From the NCBI RefSeq assembly GCF_002844195.1, contig NZ_PEND01000002.1, positions 666,648-730,647 on the forward strand: a DNA stretch of 64,000 nucleotides, read 5' to 3'. The stretch's first letter is position 1. Each line of letters starts with the position of its first letter. The DNA comes from Halegenticoccus soli (GTDB taxonomy: Archaea > Halobacteriota > Halobacteria > Halobacteriales > Haloferacaceae). Both the position numbers and the translations under genes were made by a program. This document shows, one piece after another, positions 53,545 through 64,000 of the stretch. The notes under the pieces were generated by a model. The model was not told the origin of the DNA. It saw only the letters and a program-made list of their open reading frames with translations, and did not search any database.

Positions 53545-55869
53545 ATGGCTGTACTTTGGCTGGACGACATCCGCGCCGCCGACCTGGAGACGGTCGGCGG
53601 CAAAGGGGCCTCGCTCGGCGAACTCACGGCGGCAGGACTGCCCGTCCCGCCCGGATTCGTCGTGACGGCCGGGACGTACCGCGCGTTCATCGAGGACTCC
53701 GGCATCGACGACGAACTCTTCGCGGCGATGGACATCGATCCGGAGGACTCCGCCGCGCTCGCGGGCGCGCAGGACCGCGCGCGCGAACTCATCATGGGAA
53801 CGGAGCTCCCCGCCGAGGTGCGCGAGGAGATCCTGGAGGCTTACCGGTCCATCGGCGACGAGGACGAGGAGGCGTTCGTCGCGGTCCGCTCGTCGGCGAC
53901 GGCGGAGGACCTGCCCGACGCCTCCTTCGCCGGCCAGCAGGAGACGTTCCTCAACGTGACCGAGAGGGACCTCCTCCGGCGCGTCAAGGAGTGCTGGGCG
54001 TCGCTGTTCTCGCAGCGGGCCATCTACTACCGGAACCGCCAGGGCTTCCCGCACGAGGAGGTCGACATCGCGGTGGTCGTACAGCGGATGGTCGACGCCG
54101 ACAAGAGCGGCGTCATGTTCACGAGCCACCCCTCGACCGGCGAGCCGCGGATCATCATCGAGGCCGCCTGGGGGCTCGGCGAGGCGGTCGTCTCCGGCTC
54201 CGTGTCCCCGGACAACTACGTCGTCGACCGGGAGACGGCCGAGGTCGAGGAGTTCACCGTCGCCGACAAGAAGCTCATGCACGTCAAGGACCCCGAGAGC
54301 GGCGAGACCGTCGAGCGCGACGTGCCCGAGGACAAGCGCGAGGCGCGGGTGATCTCCGACGAGGAGATCGGCGAGCTCGTCGGGCTCGGCGTCCGGGTCG
54401 AAGAGCACTACGGCACCCCGCAGGACGTCGAGTGGGCGATCGCCGACGGGGAGATCTACATGCTCCAGTCGCGGCCGATCACCACCATCAGCGAGCAGGG
54501 CGACATCGACGACGCGAGCACCGACTCCCCGGAGGCCACCGTGGCCGCCAACGGCGGTTCCGAGTCGGCGCAGCAACAGCGACAATCGTCCGGCGACGAC
54601 GTCCTCCTCCGCGGGCTCGGCGCGAGCCCGGGTATCGCCTCCGGCGCGGTCCGCATCGTCACGAAGCTCGACCAGCTCGACAAGGTGAACGAGGGCGACA
54701 TCATCGTCACCGAGATGACGATGCCCGACATGGTGCCCGCGATGCGGCGGGCGGCCGGGATCATCACGGACGAGGGCGGCATGACGAGCCACGCGTCCAT
54801 CGTCTCCCGCGAGCTCGGCGTGCCGGCCGTCGTCGGCACCGGCAGCGCCACCCGCCAGCTCGAAGACGGGCAGGTCGTCACTCTCGACGGCGACAAGGGC
54901 ACCGTCCGCGAGGGAAGCGAGGAACCCCCGGAACGCGAGCGCGAGCCGGTCGAGGAGGTCCGTCCGAAGACGCCGGTCAAGCCGATGACCGCCACGGAGG
55001 TCAAGGTGAACGTCTCCATCCCCGAGGCGGCCGAGCGGGCCGCGGCGACCGGGGCGGACGGGGTCGGCCTCCTCCGCATCGAGCACATGGTGCTCTCGCT
55101 CGGCAAGACGCCGGAGAAGTACATCGCGGACCACGGCGAGCGGGCGTACGTCGACGAGCTCGTCGAGGGGATCCGCACTGTCGCCGAGGAGTTCTACCCC
55201 CGGCCGGTGCGCGTCCGCACCCTCGACGCGCCGACCGACGAGTTCCGCGAGCTGGAGGGCGGCGAGTCGGAGCCGCGCGAGCACAACCCGATGCTCGGCT
55301 ACCGGGGCATCCGGCGGAGCCTCGACACCCCGGACGTGTTCACACACGAACTGGAGGCGTTCCGCCGCCTGTACGACATGGGGTACGACAACGTCGAGAT
55401 CATGTTCCCGCTCGTCAACGACGCCGAGGACATCTACCGCGCCAAGACGCTCATGCGCGAGGCGGGCGTCGACCCCGACAAGCGCGACTGGGGCGTGATG
55501 ATCGAGACGCCCGCCAGCGCGCTGTGCATCGAGGAGCTCGCGGACACCGGCATCGCGTTCGCCTCCTTCGGGACGAACGACCTCACCCAGTACACGCTCG
55601 CGGTCGACCGGAACAACGAGAACGTCGCCGACCGGTTCGACGAGCTGCACCCGGCCGTGCTCGAACTCATCGGCTCGACCATCGAGACGTGCCGCGAGCG
55701 GGGCGTGAAGACGAGCATCTGCGGGCAGGCCGGTTCGAAGCCGAAGATGGCGCAGTTCCTCGTCGAGCGCGGCGTCAGCTCCATCAGCGCGAACATCGAC
55801 GCCGTCCGCGACGTCCAGCACGAGGTGAAGCGCGTCGAGCAGAAGCTCCTGCTCGATTCGGTGCGCTGA
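53545..55869 (+). CDS. ppsA: Phosphoenolpyruvate synthase
   Basis: The 774-residue PEP synthase converts pyruvate, ATP and water to PEP, AMP and phosphate for gluconeogenesis. It has an N-terminal ATP-grasp-like domain ([40 protein letters not shown]). The central phosphohistidine domain carries His416 in [14 protein letters not shown], and the C-terminal barrel carries Cys726 in [11 protein letters not shown] Gln/Ser-rich linker lies near residues 330-350. All catalytic elements are present. A TrmB-like site upstream suggests activation when glucose is absent, opposite to pyk downstream. Confidence 0.95.
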   Translation: MAVLWLDDIRAADLETVGGKGASLGELTAAGLPVPPGFVVTAGTYRAFIEDSGIDDELFAAMDIDPEDSAALAGAQDRARELIMGTELPAEVREEILEAYRSIGDEDEEAFVAVRSSATAEDLPDASFAGQQETFLNVTERDLLRRVKECWASLFSQRAIYYRNRQGFPHEEVDIAVVVQRMVDADKSGVMFTSHPSTGEPRIIIEAAWGLGEAVVSGSVSPDNYVVDRETAEVEEFTVADKKLMHVKDPESGETVERDVPEDKREARVISDEEIGELVGLGVRVEEHYGTPQDVEWAIADGEIYMLQSRPITTISEQGDIDDASTDSPEATVAANGGSESAQQQRQSSGDDVLLRGLGASPGIASGAVRIVTKLDQLDKVNEGDIIVTEMTMPDMVPAMRRAAGIITDEGGMTSHASIVSRELGVPAVVGTGSATRQLEDGQVVTLDGDKGTVREGSEEPPEREREPVEEVRPKTPVKPMTATEVKVNVSIPEAAERAAATGADGVGLLRIEHMVLSLGKTPEKYIADHGERAYVDELVEGIRTVAEEFYPRPVRVRTLDAPTDEFRELEGGESEPREHNPMLGYRGIRRSLDTPDVFTHELEAFRRLYDMGYDNVEIMFPLVNDAEDIYRAKTLMREAGVDPDKRDWGVMIETPASALCIEELADTGIAFASFGTNDLTQYTLAVDRNNENVADRFDELHPAVLELIGSTIETCRERGVKTSICGQAGSKPKMAQFLVERGVSSISANIDAVRDVQHEVKRVEQKLLLDSVR

Positions 55870-56032
55870 GCCACCGCTCCGCCTCGACGCGTCGAACGCG
55901 CCGCCGGCGTACCCGCGGTGCGGCGGACAGAACCGATGCGGCCGGCGGACGAAGCTCTCCGGCCCCTTCGAGGGTAGAAGAGGACGGACCAGAACGGAAC
56001 GGATAAGCGGTGGGACGGGTTACGGAGGGAAC

Positions 56033-57121
56033 ATGCAGCGCGCCGCGCCGCAGGACTTCCGGCGGGTCCTTTCTTCGATGTGCACGGAACCGCACCCCGT
56101 CGCGCGGGAGGCGGCCGAGCGGTTCCTCGCGACCAACCCCGGCGACCCGGCGACGTACCGGCGGGTGGCCGAACTGGAGGAGCGGGCCGTCTCCCTCCTC
56201 GGCGAGATCACCGGGCTCTCCGATCCGCACGGCTACGTCGCGAGCGGCGGCACCGAGGCGAACATCCAGGCGGTGCGGGCGGCGCGGAACCGGGCGCGGC
56301 GGGACCGCGGGTGCGGCGCTCGAAGCGGCTCGTCGCGGCCGCTCAACGTCGTCGCCCCGAAGAGCGCCCACTTCAGCTTCCACAAGGCGGCCGACGTGCT
56401 CGGCGTCGAACTCCGGACCGTCCCGGTCGACGACGAGTTCCGCGCCGACGTGGACGCGGTGCAGGCGGCGCTCGACGCCGACACCGCGCTCGTCGTCGGC
56501 GTCGCCGGAACGACCGAGTACGGCCGGGTCGATCCGATCCCCGCGCTCGCCGACGTGGCTCACGACGCGGGCGCGCTCCTGCACGTCGACGCCGCGTGGG
56601 GCGGGTTCGCGCTCCCCTTCGCCGACGTCGCCTGGAACTTCGAGCACGCCGATATCGACACCATGACGATCGACCCCCACAAGCTCGGGCGAGCGGCGGT
56701 TCCCGCGGGCGGGTTCCTCGCCCGCGATCCGGAGACGCTCGACGCGCTGGCGGTCGACACGCCGTACCTGGAGACGACCTCGCAGGCGACGCTCACCGGG
56801 ACGCGCAGCGGCGCGGGCGTCGCGAGCGCCGCCGCCGTCCTGGAGGCGCTGTGGCCCGACGGGTACCGCCGGCAGTTCGAGGCGTCGATGGCCGACGCGC
56901 GTCGGCTCGCCGACGCGCTCCGTGCGCGCGGCTTCGAGGTGGTGTCGCCGGAACTGCCGCTCGTCGCGGCGGGGCTCTCCGAGCCGCTCTTCGAGGCGCT
57001 CCGGGAGGTCGGCTGGCGGATCTCGCGCACCGCGCGCGGGGAGACGCGCGTGGTCTGCATGCCGCACGTGACCCGCGAAACCCTCGACGCGTTCCTCGCC
57101 GACGTCGACGCGCTCGCGTAG
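56033..57121 (+). CDS. mfnA: PLP-dependent aspartate/tyrosine decarboxylase (MfnA family)
   Basis: The 362-residue group II PLP decarboxylase has Lys217 in [10 protein letters not shown] as the Schiff-base residue. [33 protein letters not shown] and [13 protein letters not shown] are also present. In organisms without methanofuran this family makes beta-alanine from aspartate for CoA. That fits the pantoate kinase and phosphopantothenate synthetase genes at 10-12 kb. Length is normal. ATG 56033 is the first start. Confidence 0.9.
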   Translation: MQRAAPQDFRRVLSSMCTEPHPVAREAAERFLATNPGDPATYRRVAELEERAVSLLGEITGLSDPHGYVASGGTEANIQAVRAARNRARRDRGCGARSGSSRPLNVVAPKSAHFSFHKAADVLGVELRTVPVDDEFRADVDAVQAALDADTALVVGVAGTTEYGRVDPIPALADVAHDAGALLHVDAAWGGFALPFADVAWNFEHADIDTMTIDPHKLGRAAVPAGGFLARDPETLDALAVDTPYLETTSQATLTGTRSGAGVASAAAVLEALWPDGYRRQFEASMADARRLADALRARGFEVVSPELPLVAAGLSEPLFEALREVGWRISRTARGETRVVCMPHVTRETLDAFLADVDALA

Positions 57122-57210
57122 CGGACTCGTGTCGTTCGGCCTGACGTTCTTTCGAGGAGTCGCTTGGCGGAACCTCAACGCTTACGTGAGCGTGTTCACG
57201 AACTCCTACC

Positions 57211-57771
57211 GTGTCACTCATCCCGCTCCTGTTCGACGCGGTCGCGGGCGGCCTCTTCGAGCTCCCCTGGCTCGAAGGGCTCGTCGAACGGGCGACGGGG
57301 TGGGGCGGTCTCGTCGTCGTCTTCGTCTACTCGTTTCTCATCGCGTTCGCGCTGCCCGGCGTGAGCGAGGTCGTCCTCGCCGCGCCGCTGGAGCTCGGCA
57401 TCGGCGAGGCGGCGACGCTCGCGGTCATCATCCTCGTCAGCAGCGTCGGCAAGGCCGCGGGGAGCGTCTTCGCGTTCCACCTCGGCCAGGAGGCGAAGGA
57501 GTCCGGGCCGATCATCCGCGCGCTCCGGCGCTCGCCGATCGACGTCATCGAGTGGTCGGAGCGGAAGTCGGTCGAAATCGCCCAGAAGTACGGGTACGCG
57601 GGACTCGCGCTCGCGCTGTGCGTTCCCGCGTTTCCCGACACGCTCTCGATCTACGCCTTCGCGGTGCTGGAGGAGGACTACGTCAGGTTCGCGATCGCCA
57701 CCTTCGTCGGGAGCGCCGGGCGGCTGCTCGTCTGGCTCGGCGGGTGGAACGTGTTCGTCGCGCTGACCTGA
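57211..57771 (+). CDS. VTT-domain (DedA/SNARE-associated-like) membrane protein
   Basis: 186 residues with four to five helices and the VTT pattern: SFLIAFALPGVSEVVLAAPL, SVGKAAGSVFAFHLG, QKYGYAGLALALCVPAFPDT and FVGSAGRLLVW. Related bacterial proteins move lipids across membranes; the archaeal role is unknown. It starts with GTG 57211, 89 bases after the decarboxylase. Confidence 0.82.
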   Translation: MSLIPLLFDAVAGGLFELPWLEGLVERATGWGGLVVVFVYSFLIAFALPGVSEVVLAAPLELGIGEAATLAVIILVSSVGKAAGSVFAFHLGQEAKESGPIIRALRRSPIDVIEWSERKSVEIAQKYGYAGLALALCVPAFPDTLSIYAFAVLEEDYVRFAIATFVGSAGRLLVWLGGWNVFVALT

Positions 57772-57820
57772 CCCGTGCTGCCACAGGTCACCGCGAACCG
57801 CGGCCCTTCGCGGCGCGCGG

Positions 57821-57829
57821 TTTAAATAC
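57821..57829 (+). promoter_or_regulatory. Strong TATA-like box with no obvious gene
   Basis: TTTAAATAC at 57821-57829 is one of the best TATA-like matches in the window, predicting a start near 57848-57855. That is about 200 bases before the metG ATG. Either metG has a long structured leader or an unannotated small RNA or peptide is made. A 28-codon GTG frame from 57851 has no recognisable features. Confidence 0.45.
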
Positions 57830-58058
57830 GCTCGCCGGCTCTCTCCGAACGTGACGTACGCGCCCCCGCCCGACACGCGCTCGATGCGCCCGCTTCCTTT
57901 TAGCGCCGGGTGGACCCGTCCCGCGACCGTCGGCCGGTAGCACGGCCCGACGGCGACCGTCGGCGAACCCCGCCGCGCCCCGTTCCGGTGCAGCACGGGC
58001 AGCCGAAACCAGCGGGCTTTAGGCCCGCATGCGTGATGAAAGAGACAGAGACGCAACC

Positions 58059-60308
58059 ATGAGCCACGAGGACTTCCCCACCGAACAGCACGCGGTGGTG
58101 ACGTGCGGGCTGCCGTACGCCAACGGCGACCTGCACGTCGGCCACCTCCGGACGTACGTCGGGGGCGACGTGTTCGCGCGCGCCCTCCGAAAGCTCGGCC
58201 AGCGCACCGCCTTCGTCAGCGGGTCCGACATGCACGGGACGCCCGTCGCGGTCAACGCCGAGAAGGAGGGCGTCGATCCCGAGACGTTCGCCCTCCGCTG
58301 GCACGAGAAGTACGAGGAGACGTTCCCCCGCTTCCGCGTCGAGTTCGACAACTACGGGCACACGCACGACGAGACGAACGCCGAACTCACCCGCGAGATC
58401 GTCCGCACCCTCGACGAGAGGGGGTACGTCTACGAGAAGGACATCATGGTCGCCTACGACCCCGAGGAGGACCAGTACCTCCCCGACCGCTACGTCGAGG
58501 GGACCTGCCCGTACTGCGGCGCGAAGGCCCGCGGCGACGAGTGCGACGAGGGGTGTCAGCGACACCTCGAACCCGGCGAGGTCGTCGACCCCGTCAGCAC
58601 CATCACCGGCAACCCCGCCGAGTACCGTGAGCGGACGCACAAGTTCTTCCGCGTCTCCGAGCTTCAGGAGTACCTCCAGGGGTTCATCGACCGGCTGGAG
58701 GGGACCGCGAACGCGCGGAACCAGCCCCGCGAGTGGATCGAGGGCGAACTGCAGGACTGGTGTATCACCCGCGACATGGACTGGGGGATCGACTACCCCG
58801 AGGGTAGCGTCGCTCCGGAGGAGCAACGGGACGGAGACGGTGATAGCGCGGAGCGTAGCTCCGCGGATCATTCGAGCGGGCGAAGCCCGCGAGAAGAAAC
58901 CGTCGACGGGGAGGACGACCTCGTCCTGTACGTCTGGGTCGACGCACCGATCGAGTACGTCTCCTCGACGAAGCAGTACACGGAGCGCGTCGGCTCGGAC
59001 GTCTACGACTGGGAAGCGGTGTGGAAGGGCGAGGACGTCTCCGAATCCGACGCGGATTCGGGGGCTCGCCCGACTCCGTCCGGCGGCGAGATCGTCCACG
59101 TCATCGGCCGGGACATCATCCAGCACCACACCGTCTTCTGGCCGGCGATGCTCCGCGCGGCCGGCTACAACGAACCCCGCGCCGTCATGGCGAGCGGGTT
59201 CGTCACCCTCGGCGGCAAGGGCTTCTCGACGAGCCGGAACCGCGCCGTCTGGGCCGACGAGTACCTCGACGAGGGGTTCGACCCGGATCTCCTCCGCTAC
59301 TACATCGCCACCAACGGCGGGTTCCAGCAGGACGTGGACTTCTCCTGGGAGAAGTTCCAGGAGCGCGTCAACGGCGAGCTCGTCGGCACCGTCGGCAACT
59401 TCGTCTACCGGTCGCTCCTGTTCGCCCACCGGAACTACGAGGGGGCGCCGGCCGGGGTCGAGGGCGTCTCCGACGGGGTGCGCGAGCGCATCGAGGGCGC
59501 GGTCGCGGACTTCGGCGAGGCCGTCAACGACTACTCGGTCCGTGAGGCCGGCGGGGCCGCCGTCCGCCTCGCGCAGTTCGGCAACGAGTACATCCAGCGC
59601 AACGAGCCGTGGAAGCTCGTCGACGACGAGCCCGAGGCGGCCGCGCGGGTCATCTACGACTGCGTCCAGATCGCCAAGGCCGTCGCCGTGCTCTTCGAGC
59701 CGATCGCGCCCGGCGCGTGCGAACGCCTCTGGGAGGACCTCAACGAGGACGGCTCGGTCCACGAGGTCGGACTCGACGCCGCGCTCGAACCCCCGGCGGA
59801 GCGGTTCGACGAGCCGACGGAGCTGTTCGAGAAGATCCCGGACGAGCGCGTCGAGGAGCTGAACGAGAAGCTCGAAGCCCGCGTCGCGGAGGCGACGGCG
59901 GCCGACGAGGAAGGGGACGAGGCCGAGGACGCCGAAGCGACGGCGAACGACGAGGAAGCCGGTACCGACGACCTCGAACCCCTCGCCGACCAGCGCATCA
60001 GCTTCGAGGAGTTCCAGGCGCTCGACCTCCGCGTCGGCGAGATCCTCGACGCGGAGGGGATCGAGGGCGCCGACAAGCTCGCGAAGCTCACCGTCGACAT
60101 CGGCCTGGAGGAGCGGCAGATCGTCGCCGGCATCAAGCAGCTGCACGACCTCGACGAGCTCGTCGGCGAGCGCGTGATCGTGGTGGCCAACCTGGAGAGG
60201 GCCGAACTGTTCGGCGTCGAGTCGAACGGCATGCTGCTCGCCGCGGGCGAACAGGCGGACGTTCTGACGACGCGTGGCGACGCGGTTCCGGGGACGAAGG
60301 TGCGGTAG
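58059..60308 (+). CDS. metG: Methionine-tRNA ligase with C-terminal tRNA-binding domain
   Basis: The 749-residue class I synthetase has a HIGH-like motif in NGDLHVGHLRTY, an archaeal zinc knuckle (CPYCGAKARGDECDEGCQRH) and a KMSKS-like GKGFSTSRNRAV. The C-terminal OB-fold (about 645-749; RISFEEFQALDLRVGEIL) is a tRNA-binding module, joined by an acidic linker. Around residues 258-285 is a low-complexity insert encoded by two adjacent palindromes. ATG 58059 was chosen because the catalytic domain follows directly; ten extra codons are open upstream. Confidence 0.94.
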   Translation: MSHEDFPTEQHAVVTCGLPYANGDLHVGHLRTYVGGDVFARALRKLGQRTAFVSGSDMHGTPVAVNAEKEGVDPETFALRWHEKYEETFPRFRVEFDNYGHTHDETNAELTREIVRTLDERGYVYEKDIMVAYDPEEDQYLPDRYVEGTCPYCGAKARGDECDEGCQRHLEPGEVVDPVSTITGNPAEYRERTHKFFRVSELQEYLQGFIDRLEGTANARNQPREWIEGELQDWCITRDMDWGIDYPEGSVAPEEQRDGDGDSAERSSADHSSGRSPREETVDGEDDLVLYVWVDAPIEYVSSTKQYTERVGSDVYDWEAVWKGEDVSESDADSGARPTPSGGEIVHVIGRDIIQHHTVFWPAMLRAAGYNEPRAVMASGFVTLGGKGFSTSRNRAVWADEYLDEGFDPDLLRYYIATNGGFQQDVDFSWEKFQERVNGELVGTVGNFVYRSLLFAHRNYEGAPAGVEGVSDGVRERIEGAVADFGEAVNDYSVREAGGAAVRLAQFGNEYIQRNEPWKLVDDEPEAAARVIYDCVQIAKAVAVLFEPIAPGACERLWEDLNEDGSVHEVGLDAALEPPAERFDEPTELFEKIPDERVEELNEKLEARVAEATAADEEGDEAEDAEATANDEEAGTDDLEPLADQRISFEEFQALDLRVGEILDAEGIEGADKLAKLTVDIGLEERQIVAGIKQLHDLDELVGERVIVVANLERAELFGVESNGMLLAAGEQADVLTTRGDAVPGTKVR
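58847..58890. repeat. Two adjacent palindromes inside metG
   Basis: CGCGGAGC-GTA-GCTCCGCG (58847-58865) and GCGGGC-GAA-GCCCGC (58876-58890) lie ten bases apart. They keep the frame open and encode a Ser/Arg-rich stretch absent from typical MetRS. They look like REP-type hairpin elements. Confidence 0.75.
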
Positions 60309-60328
60309 GCGCGATCCCCGTCCGCCCG

Positions 60329-60562
60329 TCAGAACTCGCCGGAGAGGCGGACGACGTCGTCCTCGACCGACTCGATCTGGTCGGCGCGCAGCGACAGGCG
60401 GTCGTCCTCGTCGGGGGAGACGCTCGCCTCCGTGTCGGCCGAGACGCCCGTCTCGCCCTTCAGAATCGCCCTGTCGTCCTCGACGGCGGTTACCTTCCCG
60501 ACCTCGTCGCCGTCGGCCGTCACGACCCGCTTGCCGACGACCGCGTCGGTGATGTGCTCCAT
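60329..60562 (-). CDS. PRC-barrel domain protein
   Basis: 77 residues, essentially one PRC barrel: ITDAVVGKRVVTADGDEVGK, VTAVEDDRAILKGE, then a short acidic insert and DQIESVEDDVVRLSGEF. PRC barrels bind RNA or proteins in ribosome maturation, photosynthesis and cell division; haloarchaeal CdpB-type division proteins are one group, but assignment is not possible here. The ATG at 60560-60562 begins the barrel; upstream frame is not coding-like. It is convergent with metG and divergent from pyk. Confidence 0.8.
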   Translation of the reverse strand: MEHITDAVVGKRVVTADGDEVGKVTAVEDDRAILKGETGVSADTEASVSPDEDDRLSLRADQIESVEDDVVRLSGEF

Positions 60563-60694
60563 ACGCCGCCGTTCGACGGCCGATCGCCTAAGCGCTGTGG
60601 CCGGATTTCGGTCGGTCGGCGCCGGAGGACACGTACCGATCGGAACCCCTCCGAAGCGCTCGGTTCGGGACCGTTTCGCACCGCTCGAATCTGT

Positions 60695-60710
60695 AACTCG
60701 GGAGCGAGTT
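60695..60710 (+). promoter_or_regulatory. TrmB-like site upstream of pyk
   Basis: AACT-CGGGAGC-GAGTT is a perfect palindrome (AACTCG/CGAGTT) with the TACT-N7-GAGTA spacing of the TrmB motif, differing only at the outermost bases. It ends about ten bases before a TATA-like CTTTTTGAG (60721-60729) and 42 bases before the ATG. Confidence 0.45.
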
Positions 60711-60752
60711 CTACCGCCGGGCTTTTTGAGAGGGTCGGCCGTAGAGCCCGGC

Positions 60753-62504
<1,752 letters not shown>

Positions 62505-62623
62505 TCCGGCCCTCCTTCGATCCGTTGCCGATCCGCCGCCGATCCGCCGGGACCGCGTCGCGTCGGATCCGCGGACGGTCTCGCCGTCGGTAGGCCTTTG
62601 ACGGTCCGCGGCCTAGTGGACCT

Positions 62624-62932
62624 ATGACACGTCCGCCCGACGATCGGGAGGGAGAGAGCGGACCGACCGAGTCGCCCCCGGAGACGAGCGATCCGGAGCG
62701 GGACGCCGGGGACCGTTCGGGCGACCGACCGCCGCAGGACGCCGAGGGTGAGAACGCGGACCGAGACGCCGACGACGAGGGCGAGGAGTGGCGGTTCGGA
62801 CTCGACGAGGTCGGGGAGGACGCGGCCGAAGCGCGGCCGCCGCTCGAACCCGGCTCCCCGTCGCTCGAAAACGCCCTCTTCGTGCTTCTGGGTGCCGTCG
62901 GAACGCTGTTCGTCCTCGTCGCGATGGTGTGA
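62624..62932 (+). CDS. Acidic C-terminally anchored membrane protein, unknown
   Basis: 102 residues. The first 75 are highly acidic and Pro/Ser-rich (disordered), with a short EEWRFGLDEVGED motif. A single C-terminal membrane helix follows (NALFVLLGAVGTLFVLVAMV). This is a common haloarchaeal layout of unknown function. It lies 35 bases before the NfeD gene on the same strand. Confidence 0.65.
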   Translation: MTRPPDDREGESGPTESPPETSDPERDAGDRSGDRPPQDAEGENADRDADDEGEEWRFGLDEVGEDAAEARPPLEPGSPSLENALFVLLGAVGTLFVLVAMV

Positions 62933-62967
62933 AAAGGGTTAATCGGCCTCGTTCCTAACGTTCGAAT

Positions 62968-63555
62968 ATGTCACTCTCCCTCACGGTCCTCCAGGTGGAT
63001 CTCCTCGACCCGGGGACGCTTCCCCTCCTGTTAGTCATCGCCGGGCTCGGCCTCTCGCTGGCGGAGGCGCTCGCCCCCGGGGCGCACTTCGTGGTCCTCG
63101 GGGTCGCGCTGCTCCTGGCCGGGCTCGTCGGGCTGGTGCTCGGGCCGCTCGCCAGTCCGATCGTGCTCGCGCTTCTCGTGCTCGTCTTCGGTAGCCTCGC
63201 GCTGTGGGGCTACCGCGAGTTCGACGTCTACGGGGGGAAGGGATCGGGTCGGACGAGCGATTCGGACTCCCTGACGGGGAAGACCGGACGCGTCACGGAG
63301 CGGGTCACGCCGACCGAGGGGCAGATCAAGCTCGACGGGGGCGGGTTCAACCCCTACTACGCGGCCCGAACGGTCGAAGGGGAGATCCCGGCGGGGACGG
63401 AGGTGATGGTCGTCGACCCCGGCGGGGGGAACGTCGTCACCGTCGAGGCGCTGTCGGTCGTCGAGGACGACATCGACCGCGAACTCGCGCGCGGCCGCCG
63501 CGAGCCTCGGGACCGAGAACCGAACGAGAGGGAGCGGGAGACAGAGCAGGCGTAG
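62968..63555 (+). CDS. NfeD family membrane protein
   Basis: 195 residues: three to four membrane helices (about 18-88) then an OB-fold (about 105-165: LTGKTGRVTERVTPTEGQIKL, AGTEVMVVDPGGGNVVTVEAL) and a charged tail. NfeD proteins pair with stomatin/SPFH proteins in membrane microdomains; a stomatin-like gene follows 78 bases later. ATG 62968 has a TATA-like GGTTAATC about 30 bases upstream. Confidence 0.9.
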   Translation: MSLSLTVLQVDLLDPGTLPLLLVIAGLGLSLAEALAPGAHFVVLGVALLLAGLVGLVLGPLASPIVLALLVLVFGSLALWGYREFDVYGGKGSGRTSDSDSLTGKTGRVTERVTPTEGQIKLDGGGFNPYYAARTVEGEIPAGTEVMVVDPGGGNVVTVEALSVVEDDIDRELARGRREPRDREPNERERETEQA

Positions 63556-63633
63556 CCGCGATCGATCTCCCCCGGCGATCTGGCCCCGCATTTATGGGCA
63601 AGTCTTATCATATCAACATCCCAAGAGCCGAGT

Positions 63634-64000
63634 ATGGCCCCCGTACTACAGGCAGGACTCGGCTTCGGCGTCGCGGCCGTCGGGTTGCTGCTGCTGTTGC
63701 TCGCGATCGTCGTGGTGTACAGCATGGTCGAGATCGTCAACGCGTACGAGAAGCGCGCGCTGACGGTGTTCGGCGAGTACCGCAAGCTGCTCGAACCCGG
63801 TATCAACTTCGTTCCCCCGTTCGTCAGCCGCACCTACCCGTTCGACTTGCGGACCCAAACGCTCGACGTCCCGCGCCAGGAGGCGATCACTCGCGACAAC
63901 TCGCCGGTGACCGCCGACGCCGTCGTCTACATCCGCGTCATGGACGCCAAAAAGGCGTTCCTCGAGGTCGAAGACTACAAGACCGCCGTGTCGAACCTCG
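63634..64000 (+). CDS. SPFH/stomatin-like protein (partial, runs off the window)
   Basis: The first 122 codons are present. An N-terminal membrane helix (FGVAAVGLLLLLLAIVVVYS) is followed by the SPFH start: AYEKRALTVFGEYRKLLEPG, FVPPFVSRTYPFDLRTQTLD, VPRQEAITRDNSPVTADAVV. It is the usual partner of the NfeD gene upstream, forming membrane-associated oligomers. ATG 63634 has a TATA-like CTTATCATAT (63604-63613) about 25 bases before it. Confidence 0.9.
   Translation, partial: MAPVLQAGLGFGVAAVGLLLLLLAIVVVYSMVEIVNAYEKRALTVFGEYRKLLEPGINFVPPFVSRTYPFDLRTQTLDVPRQEAITRDNSPVTADAVVYIRVMDAKKAFLEVEDYKTAVSNL

Noticed and set aside
53523..56006. 827-codon frame overlapping ppsA
   Set aside because: It is an Arg/Gly-rich out-of-frame shadow; ppsA in the other frame has all family motifs.
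58033..58039. GTGATGA resembling a box C of a C/D guide RNA
   Set aside because: No matching box D (CTGA) at suitable spacing and no C'/D' pair; it lies in the metG leader.

Overview
The window is chromosomal DNA from a halophilic archaeon (class Halobacteria). The evidence is high GC with strong GC3 bias, very acidic predicted proteins, archaeal information genes (L37Ae, RNA polymerase subunit P, prefoldin beta, Pcc1, Pth2, TruD, archaeal type IA topoisomerase) and archaeal lipid and CoA enzymes (GGGP synthase, pantoate kinase, phosphopantothenate synthetase). Many genes have a TATA-like element 25-35 bases before the ATG, as expected for leaderless transcripts. From memory, gene order resembles parts of the Haloferax volcanii chromosome, so a Haloferacales member is a reasonable guess. 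No rRNA, tRNA or CRISPR array was recognised.

Layout. 0-13.6 kb: vapBC toxin-antitoxin pair with a palindromic operator, MATE exporter, topA, GGGP synthase, Lrp-type regulator, non-discriminating-type aspS, the two archaeal CoA enzymes (pantoate kinase, phosphopantothenate synthetase), a sulfite-oxidase-like membrane protein, and two paralogous genes of unknown function. 13.7-24.3 kb: a glutathionyl-hydroquinone reductase-like protein and an acetoin/2-oxoacid dehydrogenase region. That region holds E1 alpha, E1 beta, an AcoX-like kinase and a VOC protein on the plus strand. It also holds two E2-like genes on the minus strand, separated by a lower-GC 2.2 kb segment with a UspA protein and an unknown protein. 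One E2 is fused to an OsmC/Ohr peroxidase domain; the other has lost both its lipoyl lysine and its catalytic Asp-Gly. 24.3-37.6 kb: a thiamine-rich stretch (thi4, a ThiR-like regulator, thiE, thiM) mixed with an ABC exporter, a methyltransferase, a dCTP deaminase gene interrupted by a 477-residue intein with a homing endonuclease, pth2 and truD.

37.6-43.6 kb: the conserved archaeal L37Ae-rpoP-pcc1 and prefoldin beta-DUF3194 block, small zinc-finger proteins and a sodium:solute symporter pair. 43.6-51.5 kb: DUF2070 membrane protein, GMP synthase glutaminase subunit, VOC protein, HNH protein, DUF192, a FetAB-like ABC pair and a LeuA-family synthase. 51.5-64 kb: a Tat-exported M23 peptidase, PhzF-like protein, phosphoenolpyruvate synthase, MfnA-type decarboxylase (beta-alanine for CoA), a VTT-domain membrane protein, metG, a PRC-barrel protein, pyruvate kinase, NfeD and the start of a stomatin-like gene that runs off the end.

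Connecting themes are: thiamine synthesis beside a TPP-dependent E1; CoA synthesis (decarboxylase, pantoate kinase, phosphopantothenate synthetase); and opposing control of the PEP/pyruvate node, where both ppsA and pyk carry TACT-N7-GAGTA-like sites. The most unusual items are the E2-OsmC fusion next to a dead E2, the dcd intein with an embedded HTH, an L37Ae without its zinc cysteines, and paired palindromes inserted in frame in metG.
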